64,000 nucleotides of DNA from Adiantum capillus-veneris (GCA_014529385.2 CM043953.1:75649372-75713371); one strand, 5' to 3'; shown: positions 42,562-52,058, counted from the first letter of the stretch. Numbers and translations: made by a program. The notes: generated from the letters alone by a model not told the origin.

Positions 42562-44035
42562 ATCAAGCGTGTGCTTTCCTGAAAGCATACTGGTCCTACA
42601 AAAGAGCAGACAGAGCAAGCTATTGGAATTTTATGTGAAGTGTCTTCGGGTCCTGACCCCGGACTTATTAGCCACTCCCACCCTTACTTCATCGCGCATC
42701 GGGCGCGCTCCCGTCTTCACTGCTCATGTCTTACAGGGCATAAGCCAAAAAGATCACTCGCAAGAGAAGGATCCAAGATTTGTTTCGAGTCACTGTTTTT
42801 CTCAAAAGCAATGCCGTGCAGATGTTGAAGTCTATAGCTACCAAGCCGCACACTCCAAGGACTTGGCAAGCTTTCAAGAAAATTTTGCCCGAAGTTATAT
42901 GGTTTCTGACATCTTCCTTTGGAATGCAACTTCTGGTTGAGTCTAGTATTTTGAAATGCTTGCCATGGAAACCCTAGCAGATTATAACTTGAAATTTCTA
43001 GACATCTCTCAGCAAGTGTCTCTTGTTGATAACTTCGGAGGTCCCATGTGACTGCTATGTCTTGGGACTACCATCATCGCCACAGGAACATTGTTTGTCC
43101 AAGAGCTTATGGACCATGGTGCGGTCAGCTACGACCTTATGGAAGGAACCTAACCGTAATTTTTTTTGGGTAAGTTTCAGGATGGAAAGTCAGTCAACTT
43201 TTCGAGCTCGGCTGATATCGAGATTGCTTTTCAAGTTTGAAATCTGTTTAAGAATTTGTTTGGTGATCTTGTTTGAAATTTGTTTGAAATGGATGGTATA
43301 TGTTGTCTTGGTGCTGATTTGAATTGTTTTACTTTGGTTTTAATACCGGTTTCAATGATTGTTGATTTTACATTCAGGTGGAGTAGTGAGAAATGCTGTT
43401 TTGGTATTGTTTGAACCTCGGAACGACATAGACGGGATGTTTGCGGAGCGTTTCGTTGTACGCTAGAAAAGCTCCGAACGACATAGACGGAATGTCTGGG
43501 GAGCGTTTGGTTGTACTCTTGAACCTCCAAGCGACGCAGGCTGCGGTCTGGGGAGCGTTTGGTTGTACAGTTCTTTGAGCTCATGGCCCGGACCTTTTTA
43601 GGTTATTTGCGGGGGGAGTGACAAATAGTGGTTGAGTAGCTTCATACCACAGACCGTTTGTCTCAGGGGAGTGCTCAGTGGCGCTATTTGTTGTGTCTGT
43701 AACATGCATATGTGAGCATTTGTGTTGCATTGTGATGTGCCAACTAGTGAATATTCCTAACTGGATGAGATTGCGTGGGTATGTAATTTTAGTGCATCAA
43801 GACATCCGTGGAAGATCAGTGCGGTTTGGGTGTGATGGCTAATTTTACTACGCCGGAATATCAAGAGTTCTGATCTGGACAAAAGGAGAAGCCAACTCTT
43901 GATTTAAAGAGTAGAAAGGAGAAGCCAACTCCTTAAGAAAAAAAAAGAGCAAGCTGATTGTCCCTTGGAAATTTTTGAGCTAACTTGAGTTGTTTTGTAG
44001 ATATGCTGTAATTGGGGACGATTACTCTCTTTCAC
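42562..44035 (+). other. Internal region of the 2.6-kb LTR element
   Basis: Open frames such as 42530-42940 show no recognisable gag, protease or RT motif. At 43416-43568 a unit ending GGGGAGCGTTTGGTTGTAC is repeated three times imperfectly, with a period of about 53 bp. The end next to the polypurine tract (TGCTGTAATTGGGGACGATTAC) resembles that of the chromovirus fragment at 16610-16640 (AATTGAGGGCGATTAC). This suggests derivation from, or mobilisation by, that family. Confidence 0.6.
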
Positions 44036-44045
44036 GAAGGGGGGA

Positions 44046-44497
44046 TGTCACAAACTGCTGACGTGTCGACCCACTGAAGAACGGAGCAACTGTACGAATC
44101 TCCGCAATCTGCGGTGGTTTGATGACGTGGCAACTGTACGGAAAACCCGGATTTTGCGTTGACATGATGACGTGGCAGATTGTACTTTTCCGTGTTTTGC
44201 ATTGATTTCTACGTGGTAGTTGTACGGATTTCCGTGATTTACGTTGGCTTTTGGGCATCGCTTTTGGACCAGATGCTTTTAAGTTTGAAGGCTTTTCATG
44301 TAAAATTATTTTTGGGGCCTAGGGCCTTTAAATATGAGGCCATGGGCTCATTCTCTGGCATGCTTCTTGGAGAAGGTGCAGAGTCCGGAGTACCGGCTTG
44401 TACTGAGTTGATGCAATATAAAGAAATACCGAAAGGGGCGCCAAGGTTTGGAGCCAATACTCTCTGGGTGGAACTTCGCCACTCTGTGTCGCGTGTC

Positions 44498-44534
<37 letters not shown>

Positions 44535-44606
44535 GTTGTTATTGAAGTGCTAAAAGTCTGTTCAGTTTGTTCTTTTCTATTGGCACGTGGTGCTCGTCTT
44601 GTGACA
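44046..44606 (+). repeat. 3' LTR of the 2.6-kb element
   Basis: TGTCACAAACTGCTGACGTG to CGTCTTGTGACA; same architecture as the 5' LTR, with a longer (CT)n run at 44500-44528. Confidence 0.92.
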
Positions 44607-45250
44607 CATGCCCCACTACTGACTTGTATAGAGCCATAATCCCCCAGATCAACTCTTTGGGTACCCCCATCTCTTGCAGTCTGCACATCAATCTAGCTCG
44701 GGCAGTGTATCCAAGGCTTTGCTGAAGTCCACAAAGCAACAATAGAGCCGTCTCCCACGTGATCTCCCCTCCTCAATAAATGGTTTTGAGTGTCAGAATA
44801 TGATCAAGAGTAGAGAAACCTCTTCTGAAACCCACCTGTCCTGCTACCCGTACACCCTCTCTCTCTCTGCCCATCTACTCAACTGCTGCTCAAGGATGGA
44901 TGCATACAAACGTGCCAATGTGTGTCCAATCATGATAGTGCAGTAGTTCCCAGGCTCCATAGGGTCCCCTGACTTGAAGATAGGTACGATTGTGGACGAA
45001 CTCCAAGTATCAGGTAGGCCCTTGCACATGGCACGGTTGAACATCACCGCTAGCAACTCTGCAAGCAAATCTGTAGCATGTATAAAATGCTCTGCTACTA
45101 GGCCATCGTGATCATATGCTCTCCTAGTCTTCATCCTATCAATGGCTTTCTTTACCATCTCGGTGGTAAAGAAAGCACGTGTGTGGGCATGGCTTTGGCA
45201 GATCTGAAAGAGGTGGCTGCCCCGAGACTGTGTAGAGATATGACGCATAC
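44607..45250 (-). pseudogene. LINE2 reverse transcriptase, N-terminal part
   Basis: 45248-44844 encodes EMVKKAIDRMKTRRAYDHDG (fingers), FNRAMCKGLPDTWSSSTIVP, IFKSGDPMEPGNYCTIMIGH and ILEQQLSRWAERER. These are the LINE RT blocks 0-2 that LINE1 has lost. 44742-44539 adds CRLQEMGVPKELIWGIMALYKS. Frame changes occur at 44760-44840. Motif B lies at the LTR insertion site. Confidence 0.85.
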
Positions 45251-45369
45251 TGACCCCATACCTACGTAAAAGTGATGACCAAGTGGGGGGGAGTGCTCAT
45301 GGAAGAGTCGTCATGCCTCGCCTAAATCCTGGCTCAAAAACAACCAATATAAATCCCGCTCTAGCCGAG

Positions 45370-46522
45370 CTACAAACGCCCTCTTCTTCCGTCGTACCAA
45401 ACACCGAGAAGAAATCCGTGAGTAATGACTCCTAGAAGTGTCTCCCAATAAGGTCGGGCTCTGGTCTCTCTGCACTCCGCATCATACCAGCTATTTTGGG
45501 GTGTGCTCCCAAAACGTTGTCGCTGCCTAGGCTTAGTGTGTGGAATGCTTCTGTTGCTGCATCCTGTAGTCTCTCTGTCAATATATAAGTGAGCTCCCCT
45601 GAAGGTCTCCCCGGATCTTCTGTGCATAAGCGTCTGTAAATACCATCTATGTAGACAGAATCAGTCTCTGAAGTAAAAGTATATTGGGTATGTGTAGGTG
45701 TCTGTGTTAGTCAAGTTGTGCTGAACTGGAATGAGACGGTAAACGTGAGGAGAGCATAATCTACTGCTACCCCAATAAGCCTGGGCCCGACTGTGAAGTC
45801 TTGAATAGAGGGTATAAAACTGGGCTGAGCCAAAACATAATTCACTGTGCTGGCCCCATGTCTATGAGGAAAACAAGTGAACCCACTCAGTGCGGGATAT
45901 CTTTGGAGGCCATTCAAGATGGCCAATCCATGTGCAGTCCCCAAATCTGTCAGATATCCAGTGTGCTCTTCGTCCTGCGAACACCTGGCCAATCCCATAT
46001 CACTGACATCCAATTCTCTCAACATTTCCTCTGAGGTATCGTAGGAAGCTGTGTGAGATTGGCCCGTCCTGGCATTGAAGTCTCCAAAAGAATGACATCT
46101 CCATCCCTAGAAAACTCCCATATGTTCTCATCCATTATCATGTAGGGTGACCCCCCATTGGGTGATGTATAATGAGATGTGATGGGGCCAAAATAGCATA
46201 TTGCAATGTAGAGTGGCCTCCTTGTCTCTGCTTTCACTCTGACCCACATATATCTGGCCTGCTCATCCCTTTGAACAATACGAATGAGGGTTTGCAGCTC
46301 CTCTCTGAATAGGACTGCCACACCTCCTGACCCCCGTCCTCTATGCGTTGATCTCACTTCGTGCCTACAGGTAGTCTCCCAATGGTATCCCGACACTTTA
46401 AGTAATGTGCCACCAGGAATCTGATGCGTTTCCAAGTAAAAAATAATGTCTCTTCCCTTAAAGCTATCCTCAAACGCGCCTACATCTAGCTTCATTGATC
46501 TGTTACAATTCCATGCTGCCAA
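45370..46522 (-). pseudogene. LINE2 endonuclease and linker
   Basis: 46522-46019 encodes MAAWNCNRSMKLDVGAFEDSF, DIIFYLETHQ (catalytic Glu), GSGGVAVLFREEL and LYIAICYFGP, but GDFNAR has become LLETSMPGR through a small frame change. 46025-45711 continues with MGLARCSQDEEHTGYLTDLG, RHGASTVNYVLAQPSFIP (the S-x-V-D-Y block with N for D) and VAVDYALLTFTVSF. 45627-45370 is the linker. Homologous to 22643-23340 of LINE1. Confidence 0.82.
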
Positions 46523-46735
46523 TTTAAGGTTGGTCCGATAGGTCTCGCACCGTCATGTGGTGTGTTTTTCCAACACCACTACTCTCCCTCCCTTGTAAAA
46601 AGCAATTTTCCCTTTCTCCCTTGCCGCCTTGATCTCTGGCATCAACTCTTGCATGTGTGCTACCTATGCTAGAGTGAGGTCATCACCCAAAAATATCCCA
46701 GTTTGCTTGAGTTTGATAGGCTTTATGAACTCCTG

Positions 46736-47027
46736 TTGCCTAAGGATTTTGGGGTGTATACAATTGCGGAAAGGTCCAAGACATAGTTGTGTGCAAAAGT
46801 ATTATCTTAACAAGAGGTCGCAAGAAGGATCTTGTATGCCAACTAGTTTCAAGAGCAGAAAATACATTTTGCTATACTCGGCTCCTTCATGCATAACTAT
46901 TGCATATAAATTTTGATTTGAAGTCTTGAAATTGATTGTATAGTACTTGTGGTCCAGTGCATTTGGTGTGAACTGCGTCAAGTATGACTTACCTACATAA
47001 TTAAAGGTTAGATTGAATTGAATGCAG
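46736..47027 (+). other. 3' end of the giant intron
   Basis: No mobile element is recognised. The acceptor GAATGCAG ends at 47027, preceded by a modest pyrimidine stretch and AATTAAAGG. A possible branch region lies within 40 bases but is not distinctive. Confidence 0.5.
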
Positions 47028-47116
47028 GTGGTGCGACTCTCATTTTCGACACAGAGCTAGTTGCAGTCAATGGCAAAAGAGGGAGTGATGAGGAAGCCAC
47101 ACAATCAGAGTTATAA
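47028..47116 (+). CDS. FKBP-type peptidyl-prolyl isomerase, terminal exon
   Basis: It begins in the phase left by 18102 and encodes GGATLIFDTELVAVNGKRGS, then DEEATQSEL and a TAA stop (47114-47116). ATLIFDTEL carries the last beta strand and the Phe of the ligand pocket. LVAVNGK is characteristic of the ER-localised plant FKBP15 group. The last four residues, QSEL, resemble but do not match the K/H-DEL retrieval signal. The perfect phase and continuity with 17998-18102 show that it is the same gene despite the 28.9-kb gap. Confidence 0.93.
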
Positions 47117-47380
47117 ATTGTTTTGATATTTTTGACAAGACGGCTTAAACTGTAATTCTGGTGAGAGTGCTGTTGACATGCATTGAACATTGTTACATGC
47201 TTTACGAATCTCTAAGAATTCAATGTTGAGAAATCATCTCTTTAATGTTTTTTCTCCAACGAGCATTTCCTTAGCGAAATGCTCACGCCTGGTTTGTTTT
47301 TTCATGAGGTCTCTTGAAGAGTTGTAGGACACATCATTTTTGTTCTATGGAGGCGCACAACAGTGGAGAGGCATGCCAAT
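47117..47380. other. 3' flank of the FKBP gene
   Basis: Presumed 3' untranslated region and intergenic DNA. No clear AATAAA is seen in the first 150 bases, and no gene is seen. Confidence 0.4.
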
Positions 47381-47590
47381 GGGGAGGTAACCTAGTGGTA
47401 AGGTAGATGTATGGGTGGGTAAAGACCCTGGTTCGATACTCGAGGGCATCTTTCAAATTTCAATTGTACCTCCGAAAAACAAGGTGAAAAGTCACAACGT
47501 CCTACATAGGAGGATGAGAAAGAGTGTGACCCACTACTCAATGTCCCGTTTCTAGATTTAGGAAAACAAATGTCAACTATCTCATAGTGG
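47381..47590 (+). mobile_element. tRNA-derived SINE
   Basis: It starts GGGGAGGTAACCTAGTGGTAAGG, with an RNA polymerase III A box TAACCTAGTGG (47388-47398) and a B box GGTTCGATACT (47430-47440), 42 bases apart. Such tRNA-like heads are normal for SINEs. No cloverleaf can form, so it is not a tRNA gene. The 3' end is set approximately; no A-tail or target duplication was recognised. Confidence 0.65.
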
Positions 47591-49521
47591 ACCACATAAA
47601 CATAAGAATATGATCAAGAAAGAGGAAGGAAATAGGTTGGTCATCATTGACTTGTCATGTGGCACTAATCGACAGGCTGTATTCAACTGTTCACAATTGC
47701 TCCCAAGAGTTCCATGCTTCACCAAGGCCTTATGTTATGTAGGCCGAAAGAACTACTTGCGAGGCACAGAAATAAGGTGGCTCATATAGAAATGGAATCA
47801 AGGATCTGAATGCCAGCAGAGCTTTTGTCAGGGCTCAGACAGTTATTGTCTTCTCATCCTTTAGGTTCGTAGGCATTCACAACTTACCAGCATTATTTTC
47901 TATTCAAATCCATGGTTTGGGTAAAAGGAACAGTTTTGAAACATTGGTTTTCTTATCATTGTGATTGAGAATTAATGTGCAAGCTCGCAAGTCTGACGGT
48001 GGTATTGGAAATCTCGAATAGAATGTGACCCACGCTCATGGCACGTCAAACACAAGTGGTTATGTCATACACTGTGTGGAAGATTAAAAGTGCTCACTGA
48101 TGAACGTAGTGAGAAAGGCACAAATGCTGACTGATGTTTTGTCAATATTTGCAACAGTTCTATTACAACCTATTCTTAGCGGAAGCAGTTTTAAAAGGAA
48201 TTCCATCCTGCAAAAGTTCTGCATTATGAGATTCCTACTTTTGTTGAGTTACAACCATTTGCTTGTCAGCTTGTCTCTCATCCACTTGGTTTTGAGAAGG
48301 AAAATCCACACCTGCATTGTGTTTGGATTTCTATAATTTGAGAGAGTTGATTGAAATTTCTTGGGTAGGCCACCCAAGAAAGGCGCTCCCTTCATGGTGC
48401 TTCTTGTTCCCATCAGATTGTCGATGGTTAATGTCGATCAGATTGGCCTAGCTTTGGATCTTGTGCAATGGAGTGTGTGTGCAAGGTTGACTTATACTAT
48501 CTTGTATCATAAAAAAGGGGAATGCTCTGTGCATTTCATTAATTATAATCTAGGTTCCTTTGTCATTCATTTGACACTTGTAATCAATCAAGGTCTCTTC
48601 TTTCTTGTCATTTGCATGATGTGTGGAGTAGCAGATCACTTTCTTGTGCTTTGAAGTTGTCCAGTATAAAAATAGACAACTTGCTATCTACATGGTGTAA
48701 ATGTCTTTTCGCTCTATTTGGCGGTTATCTCACAAAGTTTGCTATGGTTTAAAACCTTCGCAGTGTATTTAAAAACATTGATAAATTGTTCTCAATAAAC
48801 TAAGAAGCAACCATTGCATTTGATATGCTAGTTTTGAGCAATTGCAAACAAAAGCAAAGGTAAGATTTAAAGTCGGGGCAAATAGACATAGATAAATGTC
48901 TATAAGATCACACAGCTCCTTTTGGTACAATTTATCTTGGCATACCAATAACCAAAACTTTGTGGTATGTGATAGTTGATGTACAGAAAGTGTTTAATGA
49001 ATGGCTTTCTTTTGTAAACATTGCAATTATAGACACTAAGAAATCATGCAAACACCAACTCTTATAGCTCATAATTTCTTCTTGGAAAGGGACCAGAAAG
49101 TATTTATATCCGACACGGTAGGTTGGAGAATACAGTAAAGATAATAATGTGCTACACATCATGAGTGGAACCATCCAAAGGCGCATAAGTTATTATTCCT
49201 TGATGAGAAATCAAGATCTTTTGTAGCTCGGGATTCCTTCTTCGAAAGGAACTAGAAAGTGTTTACGTTCGACACAATAGGTTGCAAAGATAGAGATGTG
49301 CTACGGATCATAAGCGAAACCATCCAAAGATGCACAAGAAATCCTTTATGAGTAGTCAAGACTTACTTTCTCAAATTTTTGTTTTTTTGTTGCAAATTGG
49401 GTTTCCTATAATGAAAATATTATTAACTTGATATTCTTGAAAGTCTTGGAAAGAAAGCATGATTGCTTTAAAAGGTTGAAGGTGTTGTCCGCACGGTGAA
49501 AGCTATATAATATATAAGTAC
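47591..49521. other. Intergenic region, no supported gene
   Basis: Short open frames (for example 48100-48336 and 48361-48654) have no recognised motif. At about 49055-49350 a segment of about 158 bp is present twice in tandem in diverged form (compare GGAACCATCCAAAGGCGCA at 49170 with GAAACCATCCAAAGATGCA near 49318). Confidence 0.45.
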
Positions 49522-49706
49522 TTAAGGACATTTCTGCTTTCCATTATGAGTAAGCTGATTGGCGTAGCATGTTCCACAGATACCATGGTTGCCTGCAGTT
49601 CCTGGTGGTACACATTTGCATCTATAACAACATGTTTGACATGCCCTTATACAAATTTTGGGTCGACTATTTAAGTGGCACCTAAATGCACATGCAGATG
49701 TGCAAT
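49522..49706 (-). CDS. GASA/snakin (gibberellin-regulated) peptide, exon 4: 12-cysteine domain
   Basis: The last exon (185 nt) encodes the whole GASA domain: CTSACAFRCHLNSRPKIC, then IRACQTCCYRCKC, VPPGTAGNHGICGTC and a terminus KQKCP with a TAA stop at 49522. All 12 cysteines are present with family spacing C-x3-C-x3-C-x8-C-x3-C-x2-CC-x2-C-x-C-x11-C-x2-C-x12-C, and VPPGT-x-GN and the KCP end are hallmarks. These are secreted, disulfide-rich peptides linked to growth and defence in plants. The acceptor is GGTTTTGCAG, and the phase-1 join to exon 3 gives Asn before the first Cys. Confidence 0.96.
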
Positions 49707-49933
49707 CTGCAAAACCAAATATTTGTTAGAAACATCATCAACAACAATAAAGCTTTGAATATAGTAGTCAAGATTTTTGTAGATTCATCCACAGAAGAGC
49801 TTTTGTGTTGAAAATGCACAACTTTGTAGCTTTTATGACCTACTACAAATATGGATATAAAACCCCTTCTTCTCATTTACTCTATCAACATTAGTTGTCA
49901 TCATGTAGTACAAAATGTGTTACTCTTGATGTT

Positions 49934-50184
49934 TGTTTGGGAACGTTTGGGAAAATTCATTTTGGCAACCGTATAGAGCCCACCTCACTCTATGGCACGA
50001 CCACATGGCTCAGAGGGGATCTAGGGCCGAAATTTGGGTTGTTGGGGGGGGGGGGCTCTTTAATCTCAGCCATTGGACCTCCAATGAACTAGGGGCGGGT
50101 AAACTAGGGTGTGACCATGTGCCATGCCAACGTGGGTCGGATGAACTAGGGGCGCAATTTTTACCATGAAACCTTTCCCAAACA
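49934..50184. mobile_element. MITE-like element, inverted ends TGTTTGGGAA
   Basis: 251 bp bounded by TGTTTGGGAACG and CCTTTCCCAAACA (inverted repeats about 12 bp, then weaker complementarity). The inside holds two copies of GAACTAGGGGCG about 55 bp apart. The target duplication is short and unclear, so the superfamily is not assigned. Confidence 0.6.
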
Positions 50185-50827
50185 TTGGTTATGATATAAG
50201 CTTTCAATCACATTGTTTTTTGAATGGTATGTAATTAAATCCTTATTGTGTAGACATTATTCTTAAAAAGGGCTTAGTAGGCATTTTTTTCCTTATTAGC
50301 TTCTTGAACAAGGGTTAACCAAAAGTTTGCGCTCTAATGTTTTGTTTCCAAACAGTAAGAACTTTTCTTTCTTTGATTGAATCTCCCTTCATGCTTTTCC
50401 GTGTCTTAAAATTCAATTAGCTATCACAGCACACATTCATAATTTCATTGGTATCAATGTGAATGTACATAACAAATGAAAAGAAGATTGTACCAATGTA
50501 CTCATAATAAATTCTCTATGTGGTGTTTGTGCACTTACCCCTTAAGGTGGTTGAGAGCTTGTATGTAATATGTTACCTCATTACTTGAAAGTAGTAAATA
50601 ATTCAATGTGGAATGTGACCTTCCTTTTTTGTTGAGAAGAAGTCTACCACGGGTGATAGTAGAGTGGTCATATGATTTAGGTTGGCATATAGGACTCATA
50701 AATAGTCATGTAATCAAGGTAGTTAGAGTGGTATGTGACTTTAGGGTAGCCCTAAAGATAAGGTGACCAATTCCAATGTTTTGTTGAATAGAATGTGAGC
50801 CTTTTGCATTGAGCATGTCTTTCCTAA

Positions 50828-51025
50828 TCACAAGAAGTTTTTTGACAAATTCTCACAACAATTCCCACATTGTGACTTACCGTAACATCATGAGCTTCTG
50901 TGAGGGAGGCACGGCATACCTAGCTAGGTATGCGGTGCCTCTCGAGCAGAAGCTCATGATGTTATGCATTGTATGAAAAATAGTGAAAAAGATTGTTTTC
51001 TGAATGGTGAGCCTTGTGCTTCATA
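50828..51025. mobile_element. Mariner-type MITE copy with central palindrome
   Basis: It shares its left end (TCACAAGAAGTTTT) and flanking sequence with 52426-52862, in the opposite orientation. A near-perfect hairpin lies at 50883-50964: the 18-bp arms TAACATCATGAGCTTCTG and CAGAAGCTCATGATGTTA, with the centre TACCTAGCTAGGTA. The right terminus is diverged. Confidence 0.65.
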
Positions 51026-51279
51026 ATACCATTGGAAGGGGTGGGGGGACACAACCCAAAGTAAAAAGGAGAAAAAAAGAAAACAAGGTGAAGCCTCACG
51101 TAGACAATTTAAAACAACATAGAATGGAAGTCAATTGTGTGCTTTAATGAAGGGATCAAATCTCTAACAAAACAAATGCACACAATTAATTTGTGCCCTT
51201 TTGTTGCTCCTACTCTAAGGCATGTTTTGACATGCCAAAAAAGAGAAAAAACCACTTGTTTGTAAATGTAGTGACTTAC

Positions 51280-51379
51280 TGATAGGAGGGGGTGGTGGAA
51301 CAATTGGGGATGGAGTTGGAGGTGCCGCCAAAATTGGGGGTGGTGCCAAAAGAGGAGGTAAGTTGCGAGAGAAATTAAC
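51280..51379 (-). CDS. GASA/snakin gene, exon 3: proline-rich linker
   Basis: 100 nt, acceptor AACTGCAG, donor GTAAGT. It encodes VNFSRNLPPLLAPPP, then ILAAPPTPSPIVPPPPPI and one base of the next codon. Proline-rich spacers between signal peptide and GASA domain are known in some family members (Arabidopsis GASA14 type). The Pro clusters could be hydroxylated and glycosylated in the cell wall. Confidence 0.9.
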
Positions 51380-51453
51380 CTGCAGTTTCCAAAAATAAAA
51401 GTTGGGCTCACTAAGCTACAAGATATTTAAATATTTTGTATTAAACAACTAAC

Positions 51454-51504
51454 CGTGCTTTGTGTGTCGAAGAGTCCGGAAGCTTGGGCCTGACAGCTCC
51501 AATC
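51454..51504 (-). CDS. GASA/snakin gene, exon 2
   Basis: 51 nt, 17 codons, phase 0 at both ends: DWSCQAQASGLFDTQST. The acceptor is CTTTGTAG and the donor GTTAGT. It extends the segment between the signal peptide and the proline-rich linker. The introns on either side are 74 bp (51380-51453) and 103 bp (51505-51607). Confidence 0.85.
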
Positions 51505-51607
51505 CTACAAAGAAAATTGCCTCAAGAAAAAAGAGAGAGGGAAAAAAGCTTGAAGCTCTGGAAAATGCAATGCAGCAGTGCAAAAAAGAATATAATTAGC
51601 GCTGAAC

Positions 51608-51682
51608 CTTGCAGCGAAGGGGTGCAAAAGCCAGGGCTGAGAATGCGAGGACGCAGATGACAAGAGGGCAGATGGACGCCAT
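51608..51682 (-). CDS. GASA/snakin gene, exon 1: signal peptide
   Basis: 75 nt from the ATG at 51682: MASICPLVICVLAFSALAFA, then PLRCK and donor GTTCAG. Residues 5-19 are a hydrophobic core followed by small residues, a secretory signal peptide with likely cleavage near Ala20. With exons 2-4 the protein is 136 aa, the usual size for this family with a spacer. A TATA box lies about 40 bases upstream. Confidence 0.9.
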
Positions 51683-51720
51683 TTTAGCTCCTCACTACAT
51701 TCAACAGAGGAAGGACCCTG

Positions 51721-51729
51721 CCTTTTATA
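51721..51729 (-). promoter_or_regulatory. TATA box of the GASA gene
   Basis: TATAAAAGG on the - strand, 39 bases before the ATG at 51682, which implies a very short 5' leader. (CA)n and (GA)n tracts (51730-51840) lie immediately upstream. GA repeats can bind plant BPC/GAGA factors, but that is inference. Confidence 0.6.
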
Positions 51730-51777
<48 letters not shown>

Positions 51778-51807
51778 ACGGGTCTTTCACGTCAAGTAGC
51801 TGGCGAA

Positions 51808-51842
<35 letters not shown>

Positions 51843-52058
51843 ATGGGGGGCGCTTGTTTGTTGAGTTGCAGTACAGCTCAGTGAATAGCAATGGACGCTT
51901 ATCCTGAGGAGAGCGCTTAGCCTCTCTTGGTGGAAGCCAGCCAACCTCCACGCCCATGCACAATGATGGTCCCGCTCTCTAGTCTCTCTCTCTCTCTCTC
52001 TCCGTCTCTCTCTCGCACGCACGCGCGCGCACCCACACGCCTTTTGTTTTGGTGAAAC

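Larger units (their letters stand above)
41990..44606 (+). mobile_element. Non-autonomous LTR element (2617 bp) inserted in LINE2, target duplication CATGC
   Basis: The LTRs are 41990-42548 (559 bp) and 44046-44606 (561 bp), with inverted ends TGTCACAA and TTGTGACA. A primer site TGGTATCAAAGC lies at 42550-42561 (initiator-Met type) and a polypurine tract GAAGGGGGGA at 44036-44045. The flanks are CATGC at 41985-41989 and 44607-44611. LINE1 has the uninterrupted site (GTGCGTACATGCCC, near 21790). No gag or pol domain is recognised inside. The LTRs differ at many positions, so it is older than the young chromovirus. Confidence 0.94.
40062..46720 (-). mobile_element. LINE2, same family as LINE1, 5'-truncated
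   Basis: Endonuclease, linker, RT, post-RT region and a (TC)n tail, in the order of LINE1 and with clear similarity throughout. It is interrupted between 41989 and 44607 by an LTR element. Its 5' end stops inside ORF1 at about 46710-46735 (CCAGTTTGCTTGAGTTTGATAGG), so ORF1 is missing: a 5' truncation typical of LINEs. The TSD is uncertain. Confidence 0.9.
18103..47027 (+). other. Giant GC-AG intron of the FKBP gene (28,925 bp)
   Basis: The donor GCAAGT begins at 18103 and the acceptor GAATGCAG ends at 47027. Joining the flanking exons restores PKIP-GGATLIFDTEL in frame, exactly the FKBP15 sequence expected. Nearly all of the intron is mobile DNA: two LINEs, two chromoviruses and two small LTR elements, nested up to three deep. 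No other exon of the gene was found inside, and none is needed for continuity of the domain. Confidence 0.88.
49707..51279 (-). other. GASA gene intron 3 (1573 bp)
   Basis: Donor GTAAGT (51274-51279), acceptor TTGCAG (49707-49712). It contains two MITE-like insertions (49934-50184 and about 50828-51025) and a G-run at 50043-50053. Confidence 0.85.

Noticed and set aside
40057-46738. CTGTTG as the target duplication of LINE2
   Set aside because: The 6-base match (40057-40062 and 46733-46738) is short and its position relative to the truncated 5' end is uncertain.
17826-47116. FKBP exons as a processed or dead pseudogene
   Set aside because: They retain introns, in-phase splice sites, an intact domain and a proper stop; nothing in the visible exons is broken. 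The unseen 5' exons leave some doubt.
47381-47450. A tRNA gene
   Set aside because: A and B boxes are present but no cloverleaf or acceptor stem can be formed; a SINE head explains it better.
48100-48654. Host or copia-type coding sequence after the FKBP gene
   Set aside because: Frames are open by AT-rich chance and show no RT, integrase or host-protein motif.
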